Source of the DNA: an uncultured Bacilli bacterium
GTDB taxonomy: Bacteria > Bacillota_I > Bacilli_A > RF39 > UBA660
Assembly (NCBI GenBank): GCA_947624535.1
Contig: CANQKU010000004.1
Span: 1-21,534 of the forward strand
Length of the DNA: 21,534 bases
Direction of reading: 5' to 3'
The notes beneath the pieces were generated by a model, which was given only the letters and a program-made list of their open reading frames with translations, had not been told where the DNA came from and ran no database searches. The first letter of the stretch is position 1. Every line of letters starts with the position of its first letter. Shown one piece after another: positions 13,296-21,167 of the stretch. The translations under genes were made by a program, and so were the position numbers.

Positions 13296-13574
13296 ATGGA
13301 TTTATGGATAAGAAGTCAAGATAAAGAAATTTTAATATTAGCAAGTCATTTAGATATTTATCATGTAGATAAAAATGTATATGCGATTGAAGAAAGTGGT
13401 GTTGATTTAGGAAATTATAAATCAAAAGAAAGAGCATTAGAAGTATTAAATACAATAGAGAGTTGTATTCAAACTAATAGTGGTTTTGACTTATATTCAA
13501 GAACGGGAATTTACCCTAATGATTATAATAAAAAGTGGAATTATGTACCAGTTTATGAAATGCCAAAGGAGTGA
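13296..13574 (+). CDS. Early phage hypothetical protein
   Basis: 92 aa. Strand-rich start LWIRSQDKEILILASHLDIYHVDKNVYAIEESGVDLGNYKSKERALEVLNTIESCI, then VPVYEMPKE. Small proteins of this form (MDLWIRSQD ... NYKSKERALEVLNEI ... YEMPKE) recur in early regions of Firmicute phages, where they are unnamed. RBS AAGGAAATGA. Likely a cytosolic alpha/beta fold. Confidence 0.75.
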   Translation: MDLWIRSQDKEILILASHLDIYHVDKNVYAIEESGVDLGNYKSKERALEVLNTIESCIQTNSGFDLYSRTGIYPNDYNKKWNYVPVYEMPKE

Positions 13575-13580
13575 TAAATA

Positions 13581-13760
13581 ATGAATAAAGATATTATATT
13601 GGAAGATTTAGAAAAGTTATATCCAATAAATTCATTTTATCAAGTAGGAGTAATGTTAACTAATAATCCTAAAAAAGCAAAAAAGAAACTACCAAAAATT
13701 GGTGAATGGGAATACATAGGTTCAGATTTTTTTAGTTTCATTTTTAAAAGAATTAAATAA
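13581..13760 (+). CDS. Small early phage protein
   Basis: 59 aa, basic: DILEDLEKLYPINSFYQ-type start (actual INKD variant), a Lys-rich centre (NNPKKAKKKLPKIGEWEYIG) and an aromatic end FFSFIFKRIK. RBS AAGGAGTG. 6 bp after the preceding gene. The charge suggests nucleic-acid binding, but no motif supports it. Confidence 0.6.
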   Translation: MNKDIILEDLEKLYPINSFYQVGVMLTNNPKKAKKKLPKIGEWEYIGSDFFSFIFKRIK

Positions 13761-13775
13761 TTAAGGAGTGGTTAG

Positions 13776-14141
13776 ATGAATAAAGAAGAACTATACACAA
13801 CAATTTTAAATAGCCCTACTCATAAATATTCTTTATTAAATGAAATATATGCTATTAGAGATACAAGAGTAGAAAATCAAGATTATTCGATAGGAGTAAA
13901 TGGCTTTATTTCATTAGATGTATTACTAGAAAACTATAATCAAATAAATATAATTGAAGATTTACAACATCAATTAGAAGAAAAAGACAAGGTTATTGGT
14001 GAAATAGAAAAAAGATGTAATCAAGAAATCAGTGCAGCCACAATTCAATATGAAAGACATAAGAGAAATGATATTTGGCAATATATAATTGCACATAAAA
14101 GGATTTTAGAAATATTAGAAGGAGGTAAAAGTGAAAAATAA
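13776..14141 (+). CDS. Early phage protein with coiled coil
   Basis: 121 aa. The N-terminal half is globular (SPTHKYSLLNEIYAIRDTR ... FISLDVLLENYNQ). The C-terminal half is a coiled coil (IIEDLQHQLEEKDKVIGEIEKRCNQEI) of the type common in early phage proteins with EDLQ..LEEKDKVI motifs, ending RILEILEGGKSEK. RBS AAGGAGTGG. Overlaps the next gene by 11 bp. Confidence 0.72.
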   Translation: MNKEELYTTILNSPTHKYSLLNEIYAIRDTRVENQDYSIGVNGFISLDVLLENYNQINIIEDLQHQLEEKDKVIGEIEKRCNQEISAATIQYERHKRNDIWQYIIAHKRILEILEGGKSEK

Positions 14142-14400
14142 ATATTATCATAAAATTAACAATTTAGATATTGCATTAGAAGAAACAAATCCCCAATACA
14201 TTATGATACATCAATGGGCTAAAGATTTTAGTCATAAATGGGGAATTGCAAGTTTTGAATATGATGAAGATGAAAATTATTGGTTTTTAAGAACCTATGG
14301 TAATTTTAATCCAAATGTAGATTGGTATGATTTCGGTTGTTTAGTTAAACTAGGCTATAAATGGATTAGTGAAAATTGTTTTGATAAGGAAGTGAAATAA
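14131..14400 (+). CDS. Early phage hypothetical protein (GTG start)
   Basis: 89 aa, rich in aromatic residues: HQWAKDFSHKWGIASFEYDEDENYWFLRTYGNFNPNVDWYDFGCLVKLGYKWISENC. GTG start supported by GGAGGT 7 nt upstream. Translation probably coupled to the upstream gene by the 11-bp overlap. Family not recognised. Confidence 0.68.
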   Translation: MKNKYYHKINNLDIALEETNPQYIMIHQWAKDFSHKWGIASFEYDEDENYWFLRTYGNFNPNVDWYDFGCLVKLGYKWISENCFDKEVK

Positions 14401-14401
14401 A

Positions 14402-14794
14402 ATGAAATTAGAAAAAGAAGTTGAAATAGAGAATTATGAATTTGATTGTGAAGATATTAAACGAGATGTTGTTGAATTAAGTGTAGATAAATTCACAGAT
14501 GAAGAAAAGGACTTTCTAGTTAAAAATTGGAGTAAAAAAGCAAAGTTAGTTTTAGAAGTAGAAGAACCAATACTTGATGATGCTGAAAGAAAATATTTAA
14601 GTGGTGTTATTAGACCGTTTAGAGATAGAGTTGAGAATATACAAAAAAATGGTATATATCCAAAAGGAAAAGAAAGAATTGTTATAGCTTATAATAATAG
14701 CTTATACATGCCTTTTCCAGTATTTAAAGAAGGTACAATGTACAAAGGTATGGAATTAAATAAAGAATATACATTAGAGGAACTTGGACTATGA
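14402..14794 (+). CDS. Early phage hypothetical protein
   Basis: 130 aa. The central LDDAERKYLSGVIRPFRDRVENIQK and KGKERIVIAYNNSLYMPFPVFKEGTMYKGMELNKEYTLEELGL form a pattern I associate with a widespread clostridial phage protein of unknown function. The acidic N-terminus (KLEKEVEIENYEFDCEDIKRD) may be a separate small domain. RBS AAGGAAGTG. Overlaps the next mini-ORF by 4 bp (ATGA). Confidence 0.78.
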   Translation: MKLEKEVEIENYEFDCEDIKRDVVELSVDKFTDEEKDFLVKNWSKKAKLVLEVEEPILDDAERKYLSGVIRPFRDRVENIQKNGIYPKGKERIVIAYNNSLYMPFPVFKEGTMYKGMELNKEYTLEELGL

Positions 14795-14838
14795 AATTAG
14801 AAATAGGAATGTATGTTAGAGATGAGGAAATGAAGTAA
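14791..14838 (+). pseudogene. Probable remnant of a phage gene
   Basis: 15 codons, MKLEIGMYVRDEEMK. It starts with ATGA coupling and a good RBS (GAGGAAC). MKLEIGMYVR resembles the start of longer phage early proteins (KLEIGMYVRT-type), and the rest looks deleted, leaving DEEMK and a stop. It could also be a genuine short coupling peptide. Confidence 0.4.
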
Positions 14839-14840
14839 AT

Positions 14841-14993
14841 ATGTTAGAAATAATTTTATTAATATTAATAGGATTTAAATTAAATATGATGAATGGGTTA
14901 TATTTAGCATTAATCATTTTTGAAATAATTTTATGGATAATTAGACTTATATGCTCAATGGTAAAAATAGCTTTAAAAATGAAAGGAGATTAA
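14841..14993 (+). CDS. Membrane microprotein
   Basis: 50 aa, two hydrophobic stretches (LEIILLILIGFKLNMMNG and LYLALIIFEIILWIIRLIC), basic C-terminus KIALKMKGD. The RBS is weak (AGGAAATGAAG, with GAGGAAATG in the remnant upstream). It ends with GGAGA, which serves the next gene. Role unknown. Confidence 0.5.
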   Translation: MLEIILLILIGFKLNMMNGLYLALIIFEIILWIIRLICSMVKIALKMKGD

Positions 14994-14995
14994 AT

Positions 14996-15091
14996 ATGTT
15001 TATAGATAAGGGAATAATAGGATTCATATTAGGAATTATATTTACAATAGTTCTTTTAAGTATAATTGCATATAACAATAGTAAAAAATAG
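14996..15091 (+). CDS. Single-helix membrane microprotein
   Basis: 31 aa: MFIDKG, one helix (IIGFILGIIFTIVLLSIIAY) and an NNSKK tail. RBS AAAGGAG 7 nt before the ATG. Last gene of the early operon before the recombinase region. Confidence 0.55.
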   Translation: MFIDKGIIGFILGIIFTIVLLSIIAYNNSKK

Positions 15092-15138
15092 TCTAAAAAT
15101 TTAAAAAAGTATTTTAATAAAAAAAACTACTTTTAGAC
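15091..15138. repeat. Inverted repeat GTCTAAAA/TTTTAGAC
   Basis: GTCTAAAA (15091-15098) and TTTTAGAC (15131-15138), with internal AAAAGTA (15105-15111) / TACTTTT (15128-15134) as alternative pairing. No T-run follows on the plus strand, so it is not a good terminator. It lies in the 184-bp gap before the tyrosine recombinase. Confidence 0.45.
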
Positions 15139-15170
15139 CTTATAAATATTAACAAAAATGAATATTAATA

Positions 15171-15204
15171 GTATGCAATATAATATAATACATATCTTGC
15201 ATAC
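15171..15204. repeat. 34-bp imperfect inverted repeat, lox-like geometry
   Basis: Left 13 bp GTATGCAATATAA, centre TATAATAC, right 13 bp ATATCTTGCATAC. The arms agree at 11 of 13 positions when the right one is inverted, the first 8 (GTATGCAA/TTGCATAC) perfectly. It could be a binding or recombination site for the adjacent tyrosine recombinase, or an operator over the -10-like TATAAT. Confidence 0.5.
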
Positions 15205-15230
15205 TTTATAGAGAAAAAAAGAGGTGCAAT

Positions 15231-15275
15231 ATGAGAAGATTAAAGATTTTATGGAAGGTTTTGAAGAGGGATTAA
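15231..15275 (+). CDS. 14-aa leader peptide before the tyrosine recombinase
   Basis: MRRLKILWKVLKRD, strongly basic, with a good RBS (AGAGGTG, 5-6 nt before the ATG). Its stop codon abuts the recombinase start (TAAATGATG), and the recombinase RBS GAAGAGGG is inside it, so translation of the peptide should open or couple recombinase synthesis. Confidence 0.5.
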   Translation: MRRLKILWKVLKRD

Positions 15276-16142
15276 ATGATGACTAAAGAAGAACTAAAGA
15301 ATAAATTAAATGAATTTATTGTTGAACAAGAATTAGACGAAAAGTCACATAAAACGTTAGTAAGTTATAGAAATGCAATTAATAAACTGATTGATTATAT
15401 TCCAAATGAAGAATTTGAAATAGATAAAAAATTAATTATGAATTGGAAAAATCAATTAAAGGACCAAAAATATGCACTAAAATCTAGAAATCAATTTATT
15501 GTTGTTGTGAATAAATTTTTAATCTTTTTGGGATATAAAGATTGTACCGTACGTCAATTTGAAGAACAAGAAAAATCAAGTTTAGAAGATTATATTGAAC
15601 CACAAGAACATAAAAGATTATTGAGATGGGCAAAACAACTAAACATGATGGAAGCCTATTACATTATGAAAGTATTTGCTAATTCAGGTGCTAGGATAAG
15701 TGAGTTAAAGTATTTTACTGTTGAAAATTTGGAAAGTAATTATATTAAGGGTGCATATAATAAACATAAAGAAAGAACTTTGATAATGACTAATGAGTTA
15801 AGAAGAGAATTAAAACATTATTGTAAAGAAAATAAAATAAAAGAAGGTTATATTTTTAGAAGTTCAGATCCAAAATTAAAGAATGATCCTAATAGAATGA
15901 TTGATCCATCGACAGTATGGAGATGGGTAAAAAAAATATCCAAAAAAGCAAAAATCAATTCTAAAAAAATTCATGCTCATGCATGGAGGCATTTATTTGC
16001 AAAACAATGTAAAGAAAAAGGAATAGATTTAGATGAATTAGCTGACATATTAGGACATAAAAATATAAATACAACAGCTATTTATACAAAAACATCGATG
16101 AAAGAGAAAAAAGAAAAATTAGAAAAACTATGGAAAAAGTAA
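15276..16142 (+). CDS. Tyrosine recombinase (XerC/D-like), second recombinase of the prophage
   Basis: 288 aa. The N-terminal SAM-like core-binding domain (about 1-95, KSHKTLVSYRNAINKLIDYI) is followed by a catalytic domain with Arg140 (SGARISEL), His235-x-x-Arg238 (HAWRHLFA), His261 (LGHKNINTTAIY) and nucleophile Tyr270. All key residues are present, so it should be active. Start at ATG 15276 or the next codon. The integrase at the attachment site is a serine enzyme, so this one likely has another job: resolving genome multimers, inverting a segment, or controlling the late region beside which it lies. Confidence 0.93.
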   Translation: MMTKEELKNKLNEFIVEQELDEKSHKTLVSYRNAINKLIDYIPNEEFEIDKKLIMNWKNQLKDQKYALKSRNQFIVVVNKFLIFLGYKDCTVRQFEEQEKSSLEDYIEPQEHKRLLRWAKQLNMMEAYYIMKVFANSGARISELKYFTVENLESNYIKGAYNKHKERTLIMTNELRRELKHYCKENKIKEGYIFRSSDPKLKNDPNRMIDPSTVWRWVKKISKKAKINSKKIHAHAWRHLFAKQCKEKGIDLDELADILGHKNINTTAIYTKTSMKEKKEKLEKLWKK

Positions 16143-16202
16143 ATAATATTTAAATTTGTATAGTTTTCTTTTATAAAATAAAAAAATAAAAGGGAGGAAA
16201 TA

Positions 16203-16625
16203 ATGTATAAGGAGTTAAAAAAACAAATTGGAGATAAAAAAGTTATTCATGAAACTAGAATAGGTATTGAAAATAGAATACAATATAAAATAGATAATCA
16301 ATTAGGTTTGAAGGGAATGTCATTTCAAGAAGTAAAGATTCAAATGAAAAATAATAATAGGATTGATAGATTTGCTAAAGTTTTTTCAGATATTGAGGAT
16401 TTAGATAATCAAAGACAGGATTTACTAAATGAAGAAAAAATAATAGAAGATATGTTACAAAAAGTAGATCATAAAATATCTGAACTTAATGATATAGAAT
16501 TAAAAGTATTTAGAGGTATGTATTTATGGGGGAAAACACATCAGGAGATAGCAGAAGCAGAGCAATACAGTATAGCTAGAATAAAACAGATAAGTATAGA
16601 TATAAATAATAAACTAAAAAATTAA
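16203..16625 (+). CDS. Late transcription regulator, sigma-region-4/ArpU-like
   Basis: 140 aa. Long helical N-terminus (IENRIQYKIDNQLGLKGMSFQEVKIQMKNNN) and a C-terminal helix-turn-helix like sigma region 4 (ISELNDIELKVFRGMYLWGKTHQEIAEAEQYSIARIKQISIDINNKL, about 93-138). This is the standard position and form of RinA/ArpU-type late activators, between early genes and terminase. Good RBS AGGGAGG. It probably turns on the packaging-structural operon from the promoter region at 16626-16732. Confidence 0.82.
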   Translation: MYKELKKQIGDKKVIHETRIGIENRIQYKIDNQLGLKGMSFQEVKIQMKNNNRIDRFAKVFSDIEDLDNQRQDLLNEEKIIEDMLQKVDHKISELNDIELKVFRGMYLWGKTHQEIAEAEQYSIARIKQISIDINNKLKN

Positions 16626-16654
16626 AAGATTATACTCTCATTATACTAATTTTG

Positions 16655-16721
16655 TGATAAAATGCTATCATGGAAAAATTAGACTTAATTGTATAGGATA
16701 GTGCGTAACTATTCTTTTTTT
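16655..16721 (+). promoter_or_regulatory. Possible late promoter with leader terminator
   Basis: An extended -10, TGATAAAAT (16655-16663), has no good -35, as expected of an activated promoter. About 30 nt later comes GGATAGT (16696-16702), loop GCGTA, ACTATTC (16708-16714), then seven T: an intrinsic terminator just before the HNH RBS. It could separate the regulator from the late operon, or act as an attenuator needing antitermination. Confidence 0.5.
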
Positions 16722-16732
16722 GTGAGGAATAT

Positions 16733-17023
16733 ATGGCAAAAGAATATTCAAAATGGTTTTATAATTCAACTCAATGGAGAAAGTTAAGTGCATACATAAG
16801 AAATAAATATGATCATACTTGTCAAGAATGTGGAGAGTTTGGAGATCAAGTCCATCATATAATAGAGATTACACCAGATAATATACATGATAGTAATATA
16901 ACTTTAAATGAAGATAATTTAACATTACTTTGTGATGCTTGTCATAATGCTAAAAAGAAAAAAGTTTTAGATATAAATGAAGGGTTATATTTTGATGAAA
17001 AAGGAAATATGCATTCAAAATAG
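16733..17023 (+). CDS. HNH endonuclease
   Basis: 96 aa. Zinc pair C30-x-x-C33 (TCQECG), catalytic HH (41-42, QVHHIIEI), Asn62 (EDNLTLLC) and C67-x-x-C70-H71 (LCDACHNAKK): a full HNH motif. In HK97-type phages this gene stands just before the terminase and cos and is needed with TerL for specific cutting and packaging. RBS TGAGGAA. Length typical. The last residues (GNMHSK) run into a C-run that opens the cos region. Confidence 0.93.
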   Translation: MAKEYSKWFYNSTQWRKLSAYIRNKYDHTCQECGEFGDQVHHIIEITPDNIHDSNITLNEDNLTLLCDACHNAKKKKVLDINEGLYFDEKGNMHSK

Positions 17024-17120
17024 CCCCCCATTTAATGAAAAATAATTAATTTTCAAAACACCGAAGCCCCATATTCATAAAACTCGAAAGTGTTTTTTCA
17101 CATATGAGGGGGGTAGAAAG
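17024..17120. other. Probable cos region
   Basis: Non-coding stretch between HNH and small terminase. It holds CCCCCC (about 17024-17029), CCGAAGCCCC (17061-17070) and GAGGGGGG (about 17106-17113), conspicuous in this AT-rich DNA. AACAC and GTGTTTTTT (17056-17096) can also form a hairpin. The same layout (HNH, C-run, G-run, TerS) is common in cos-type HK97-like phages. The exact nick sites cannot be read from sequence. Confidence 0.55.
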
Positions 17121-17130
17121 GAATGCAGAT

Positions 17131-17547
17131 ATGGCTACAAAAAAAATTAAAAATACAAAAGACACTAAGAAAAATAAAGAAATAGATAAAGATAAGTTAA
17201 TAAAAAAAGAAATAAATAGACTTAAAAGAATCTATGAAAAAATACCAGAAAAAAGATATAAAACTGCACTGAAATTAATAGATAATGTAGCATTTATGTC
17301 TGTAACTTTGGATTTTTTAATGCAAGAAATTAATAATTCTAAGCTAATTGTAAAAACAAAAAATGCTTCTCAAGAATTTTATAAAGAATCTCCAGCCGTT
17401 GGGTCTTATAATAAAATGTACACGAACTTTTTAAAAGGAATCCAACAATTAAATAGTTTATTACCAGTAGAAAAATCAGATGGATTTGATGGTAATAATC
17501 CACCTGCAGAAGATGACTTTTTAAAATTTATAAAAAATAGAAAATAA
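17131..17547 (+). CDS. Terminase small subunit (P27-like)
   Basis: 138 aa from ATG 17131 (RBS GAAAGGA). Lys-rich N-terminus (DNA-binding), then KKEINRLKRIYEKIPEKRYKTALKLIDNVAFMSVTLDFLMQEIN, and NASQEFYKESPAVGSYNKMYTNFLKGIQQLNSLLPVEK, the pattern of P27-family small terminases. It recognises the cos region just upstream and delivers DNA to TerL. The longer frame from 17104 starts in the G-run with no RBS. 2 bp from terL. Confidence 0.88.
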   Translation: MATKKIKNTKDTKKNKEIDKDKLIKKEINRLKRIYEKIPEKRYKTALKLIDNVAFMSVTLDFLMQEINNSKLIVKTKNASQEFYKESPAVGSYNKMYTNFLKGIQQLNSLLPVEKSDGFDGNNPPAEDDFLKFIKNRK

Positions 17548-17549
17548 TT

Positions 17550-19241
17550 ATGAAAAAGAATTATATAAAAGAATATTACGAAAAAATTTCTACTGGAAAA
17601 ATAAATGCTTGCAAGAGAATAAAACAACAATATAAATTATTGGTTGATGAACTTGATAATCCAGGTATTTATGGAGATAATTGGATTTTTGATTTAGATT
17701 ATGCTAGTTATCCTATAGAGTTTATAGAAAAATTTTGTAAGCAGTCAAAAGGTAATAAAATTGGAAAGAATTTAAAATTAGAATTGTTTCAAAAAGCAAA
17801 AATTCAAGCAGTATATGGTTTTATAGATAAAAATACAAAATTAAGAAGATGTAGAGAAACTGCTACAATAGAGGGTAGAAAAAATGGAAAAACAACAGAA
17901 ACATCTGGGTTATCTCTTAATGCTTTAATGGCTGATGGAGAAGGAGGAGCAGAAGTTTATTTTGTAGCAACAAAAAAAGAGCAAGCAGGAAAAGGATTTG
18001 TAGAAGCTTCTCATATGGTTAGTCAGAGTCCTGAATTAAGACGTCATTTAACTAAAAGAAGAAGCGATATTTATTTTGAAGATACATTTTCAATAATGCA
18101 AGCATTATCAAGTGATTCTAATACATTGGATTCATTAAATTCTAGTTATGTTACAATAGATGAATTGCATGCAATTAAAAATCGTGATTTATATGATGTA
18201 ATGCAACAATCTATGTATGCTAGAGAGCAACCATTATTAAATATAACATCTACTAATGGTTTTAATCGTGATACAATATTTGATGATCAATACGAAATGT
18301 ATTGTAATATATTAGATAATGCAAATGGATATAAATATGATGGTACTGTTCTTGCATTTATATATGAACTTGATAATCCAGAAGAATGGACAAATGAGGA
18401 ATGTTGGATTAAAGCTAATCCAGGACTTGGAACTATAAAATCATTAGATGAATTAAGACGTAATGTAGAACGTGCTAAAGTTGATGATAAATATAGAAGA
18501 ACAGTTTTAACAAAAGATTTTAATTTGAAGCAATCATCAGAAAATGCGTGGTTATCATGGGAAGATTTAAATAATGAAGAGAAATTCAATATTGAGGATA
18601 TGGGATTCACTTATGGAATAGGTGGTGTTGATTTATCTTCAACAACTGATTTAACTTCTGCTAAAATGATATGTAAACGAAAAGATGATAATAAAATATA
18701 TGTTATTTCTCAATATTTTTTACCAGAAGAATTGTTTTATGAAAGATGTAAAGCATCAGAAAATGGTAGAGATTCAGTTCCATATAGAATTTGGCAAGAA
18801 AGAGGTTTAATTACTTTAACAGAGGGTAATAAAGTAGATTACCATTATATAACTGATTGGTTTAAAGAATTACAAGAAAAGTATAATATTTATTTATATA
18901 AATGTGGTTATGATCCTTGGGCATCTACTTATTTTATCAATGAAATGAAAGTTAATTTTGGAGAAAATACAATGATTCCTATAATACAGGGACCAAAAAC
19001 ATTTTCTAATCCTATGAAAGAGCTTGCAGCAGATTTAAAAGCTAAATTGATAAATTATAATAATAATCCTATTGATAAATGGTGTTTATCTAATACAGTT
19101 CAAAAGTCAGATGAAAATAATAATATTAGACCTATGAAAGGTACTAATCAACGAAAAAGAGTTGATGGTACCTTTTCTTTATTGGATGCATACACAGTTT
19201 ATTACAATAATAAAGAAGAGTATGATAACTATATTTCATAA
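17550..19241 (+). CDS. Terminase large subunit
   Basis: 563 aa. Packaging ATPase with Walker A EGRKNGKT (108-115), Walker B SSYVTIDE (198-205) and a C-terminal RNase H-like nuclease with acidic residues in GGVDLSSTTDL (about 357-367) and GYDPWAS (about 455). HK97/Terminase_1 family. It cuts the concatemer at cos and pumps DNA into the prohead. Normal length. Immediately after the small subunit and 10 bp before the portal gene. Confidence 0.97.
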   Translation: MKKNYIKEYYEKISTGKINACKRIKQQYKLLVDELDNPGIYGDNWIFDLDYASYPIEFIEKFCKQSKGNKIGKNLKLELFQKAKIQAVYGFIDKNTKLRRCRETATIEGRKNGKTTETSGLSLNALMADGEGGAEVYFVATKKEQAGKGFVEASHMVSQSPELRRHLTKRRSDIYFEDTFSIMQALSSDSNTLDSLNSSYVTIDELHAIKNRDLYDVMQQSMYAREQPLLNITSTNGFNRDTIFDDQYEMYCNILDNANGYKYDGTVLAFIYELDNPEEWTNEECWIKANPGLGTIKSLDELRRNVERAKVDDKYRRTVLTKDFNLKQSSENAWLSWEDLNNEEKFNIEDMGFTYGIGGVDLSSTTDLTSAKMICKRKDDNKIYVISQYFLPEELFYERCKASENGRDSVPYRIWQERGLITLTEGNKVDYHYITDWFKELQEKYNIYLYKCGYDPWASTYFINEMKVNFGENTMIPIIQGPKTFSNPMKELAADLKAKLINYNNNPIDKWCLSNTVQKSDENNNIRPMKGTNQRKRVDGTFSLLDAYTVYYNNKEEYDNYIS

Positions 19242-19251
19242 GGAGGAGAAT

Positions 19252-20445
19252 ATGAAGAAAAGAAGTTTGTTTGGTCAAATGTTTGGAAAAAATAAGGAAA
19301 ATTCAAATGATAAAGTTGGGTATTCAAGTTTTGAATTATTAAACTCTAGTAATACATCATTTACTCCGTGGAATGGGAGAATATTTGATAATGACATAGT
19401 AAGATCTTGTATTAGACCAACAGCTACATATTTAGGTAAATTAAAATTTAAACATGTTAGGGATACAACAGATGGTTTAAAAGTTAATAATAGTGGAAAT
19501 ATTAATGCTTTACTTCAATTTCCTAATAGATATATGACAATGAAGAAATTATTAGAAAAAATGGCTATTCAATTAGAACTTGAAGGTAATGCTTATGCTT
19601 TTATTAGGAGAGAAAATAATATTCCAGTTGAAATATTTCCTATTCCGTATAATCGTACTGAACTTGTTGAATATAAAGATGAATTATATATGAAATTCAT
19701 CTTTTCTACTGGAAAACATATAACAATTGCTTATGAAGATGTTATTCATTTAAGAAAAGATTTTTCTGATAATGATTTTTATGGTACAGATCCTAGATTG
19801 CCATTACAAAATATAATGAATGTAATTGATACAACTGATAAAGGTGTAGTACAGGCTATTAAAACATCTGCTATTATAAAATGGCTATTAAAGTTTAAAA
19901 CTGTATTAAATGAAAAAGATAAAGAAAAAGCTATACAGAAATTTGCAGATAATTATTTAGATGTTGAAAATAAAGAAAATAAAAACGTAGCTGCAATAGA
20001 TCCTAGATATGATGTAGAACAGGTTAAAGATAACAATTATGTTCCAAATGATAAACAAATGGGAGGTTATACAGAAAGATTGTATAACTTTTTTGGTGTT
20101 AATGAAAAAATTGTTAATAATAGTTTTTCTGAAAATGAATGGACCGCATTTTACGAAGGAAAAATTGAACCTATTGCAGAAGAATTTACGAATCAATTAA
20201 CAAGAATTTTATTTTCTAAACATGAAAGAGAATGTGGAAATAGAATTGCGTTCGAACCAACTTCATTACAATTTGCGTCTATGCAAACAAAATTATCACT
20301 TGTTCAAATGGTTGATAGAGGTGCTATGACACCTAATGAATGGAGAGAGGTTATGAATTTATCTCCAATTGAAAATGGTGATAAGCCTTTACGTAGATTA
20401 GATACTGCAGTTGTAGAAAATGAAGAAATAAAAGATATTAAGTAG
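19252..20445 (+). CDS. Portal protein (HK97 family)
   Basis: 397 aa from ATG 19252 (RBS AAGGAGGAG). IVRSCIRPTATYLGKLKFKHVRD, KKLLEKMAIQLELEGNAYAFIRRENNIPVEIFPIPYNRTEL and DVIHLRKDFSDNDFYGTDPRL are typical of the HK97 gp3 portal family, as is the NEWREVMNLSPIENGDKPLRRLDTAVV end. It forms the dodecameric vertex ring through which DNA enters. A longer frame overlapping terL has no RBS. Confidence 0.95.
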   Translation: MKKRSLFGQMFGKNKENSNDKVGYSSFELLNSSNTSFTPWNGRIFDNDIVRSCIRPTATYLGKLKFKHVRDTTDGLKVNNSGNINALLQFPNRYMTMKKLLEKMAIQLELEGNAYAFIRRENNIPVEIFPIPYNRTELVEYKDELYMKFIFSTGKHITIAYEDVIHLRKDFSDNDFYGTDPRLPLQNIMNVIDTTDKGVVQAIKTSAIIKWLLKFKTVLNEKDKEKAIQKFADNYLDVENKENKNVAAIDPRYDVEQVKDNNYVPNDKQMGGYTERLYNFFGVNEKIVNNSFSENEWTAFYEGKIEPIAEEFTNQLTRILFSKHERECGNRIAFEPTSLQFASMQTKLSLVQMVDRGAMTPNEWREVMNLSPIENGDKPLRRLDTAVVENEEIKDIK

Positions 20446-20463
20446 TAAAAGGAGCTGATAATA

Positions 20464-21147
20464 ATGAATGATAGAATTGAAAAAATAAATGAAAATATTA
20501 AAAATGGTCGAATTTATAGAAATTTTAAAAGTTTTAAAATAAAAACAAGGGATAGTGAAGATGGCAATTCTGAAAGTAATGACTATGTAGTTGAAGGTGT
20601 TGCATGTGTATTTGATCAACCAACAGTTTTGTTTGAATGGAATGGCGTTGAATATAGAGAAGTGGTTGATAAAAATGCATTTAAAGATGCAGATATAAGT
20701 GATGTTATTTTTAATTATAATCATGGTGGTCGAGTATATGCTCGTACAAGGAATGACTCTTTACATCTAGAGGTTAAAGAAGATGGATTACATGTAAGGT
20801 TAGCATTTGATCCTAATGATGAAGGACATATGCAACTTTATAGAGATATTCAAAAAGGCTTAATCGACAGAATGTCGTATGCATACACAGTGTCTAGTGA
20901 TGGAGAGGATTATGATCCAGAAACTCATACATGCACAGTTTTGAAGATTAAGAAGTTGTTTGATGTTAGTGCGGTGGATTTTCCCGCATATGACAGTACA
21001 TCAATTTCTGCTAGGTCACTAATAGACTTGGATAAGTCAATTAGGGAAAAGTTGGATAACGAGATTAAGCAGAAAAATGTCTTACAACGAAAAAGAATTG
21101 CGGATGCAATGGAATTAGAAGTAGAATTGGAAAATTTAAAAAATTAA
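20464..21147 (+). CDS. Prohead protease (HK97 gp4 family)
   Basis: 227 aa. YVVEGVACVFDQPTVLFEWNGV ... YREVVDKNAFKDADISDVIFNYNHGG is the family signature. Catalytic His87 (NYNHGG) and Ser138 (DRMSYAY), with a further acidic residue in DVSAVDFPAYDST. It cleaves the capsid delta domain during maturation. RBS AAAGGAG. The C-terminal ~35 residues are basic and helical. Precedes the capsid gene by 20 bp. Confidence 0.95.
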   Translation: MNDRIEKINENIKNGRIYRNFKSFKIKTRDSEDGNSESNDYVVEGVACVFDQPTVLFEWNGVEYREVVDKNAFKDADISDVIFNYNHGGRVYARTRNDSLHLEVKEDGLHVRLAFDPNDEGHMQLYRDIQKGLIDRMSYAYTVSSDGEDYDPETHTCTVLKIKKLFDVSAVDFPAYDSTSISARSLIDLDKSIREKLDNEIKQKNVLQRKRIADAMELEVELENLKN

Positions 21148-21167
21148 GAAAGAGAGATGTAAAGAAA

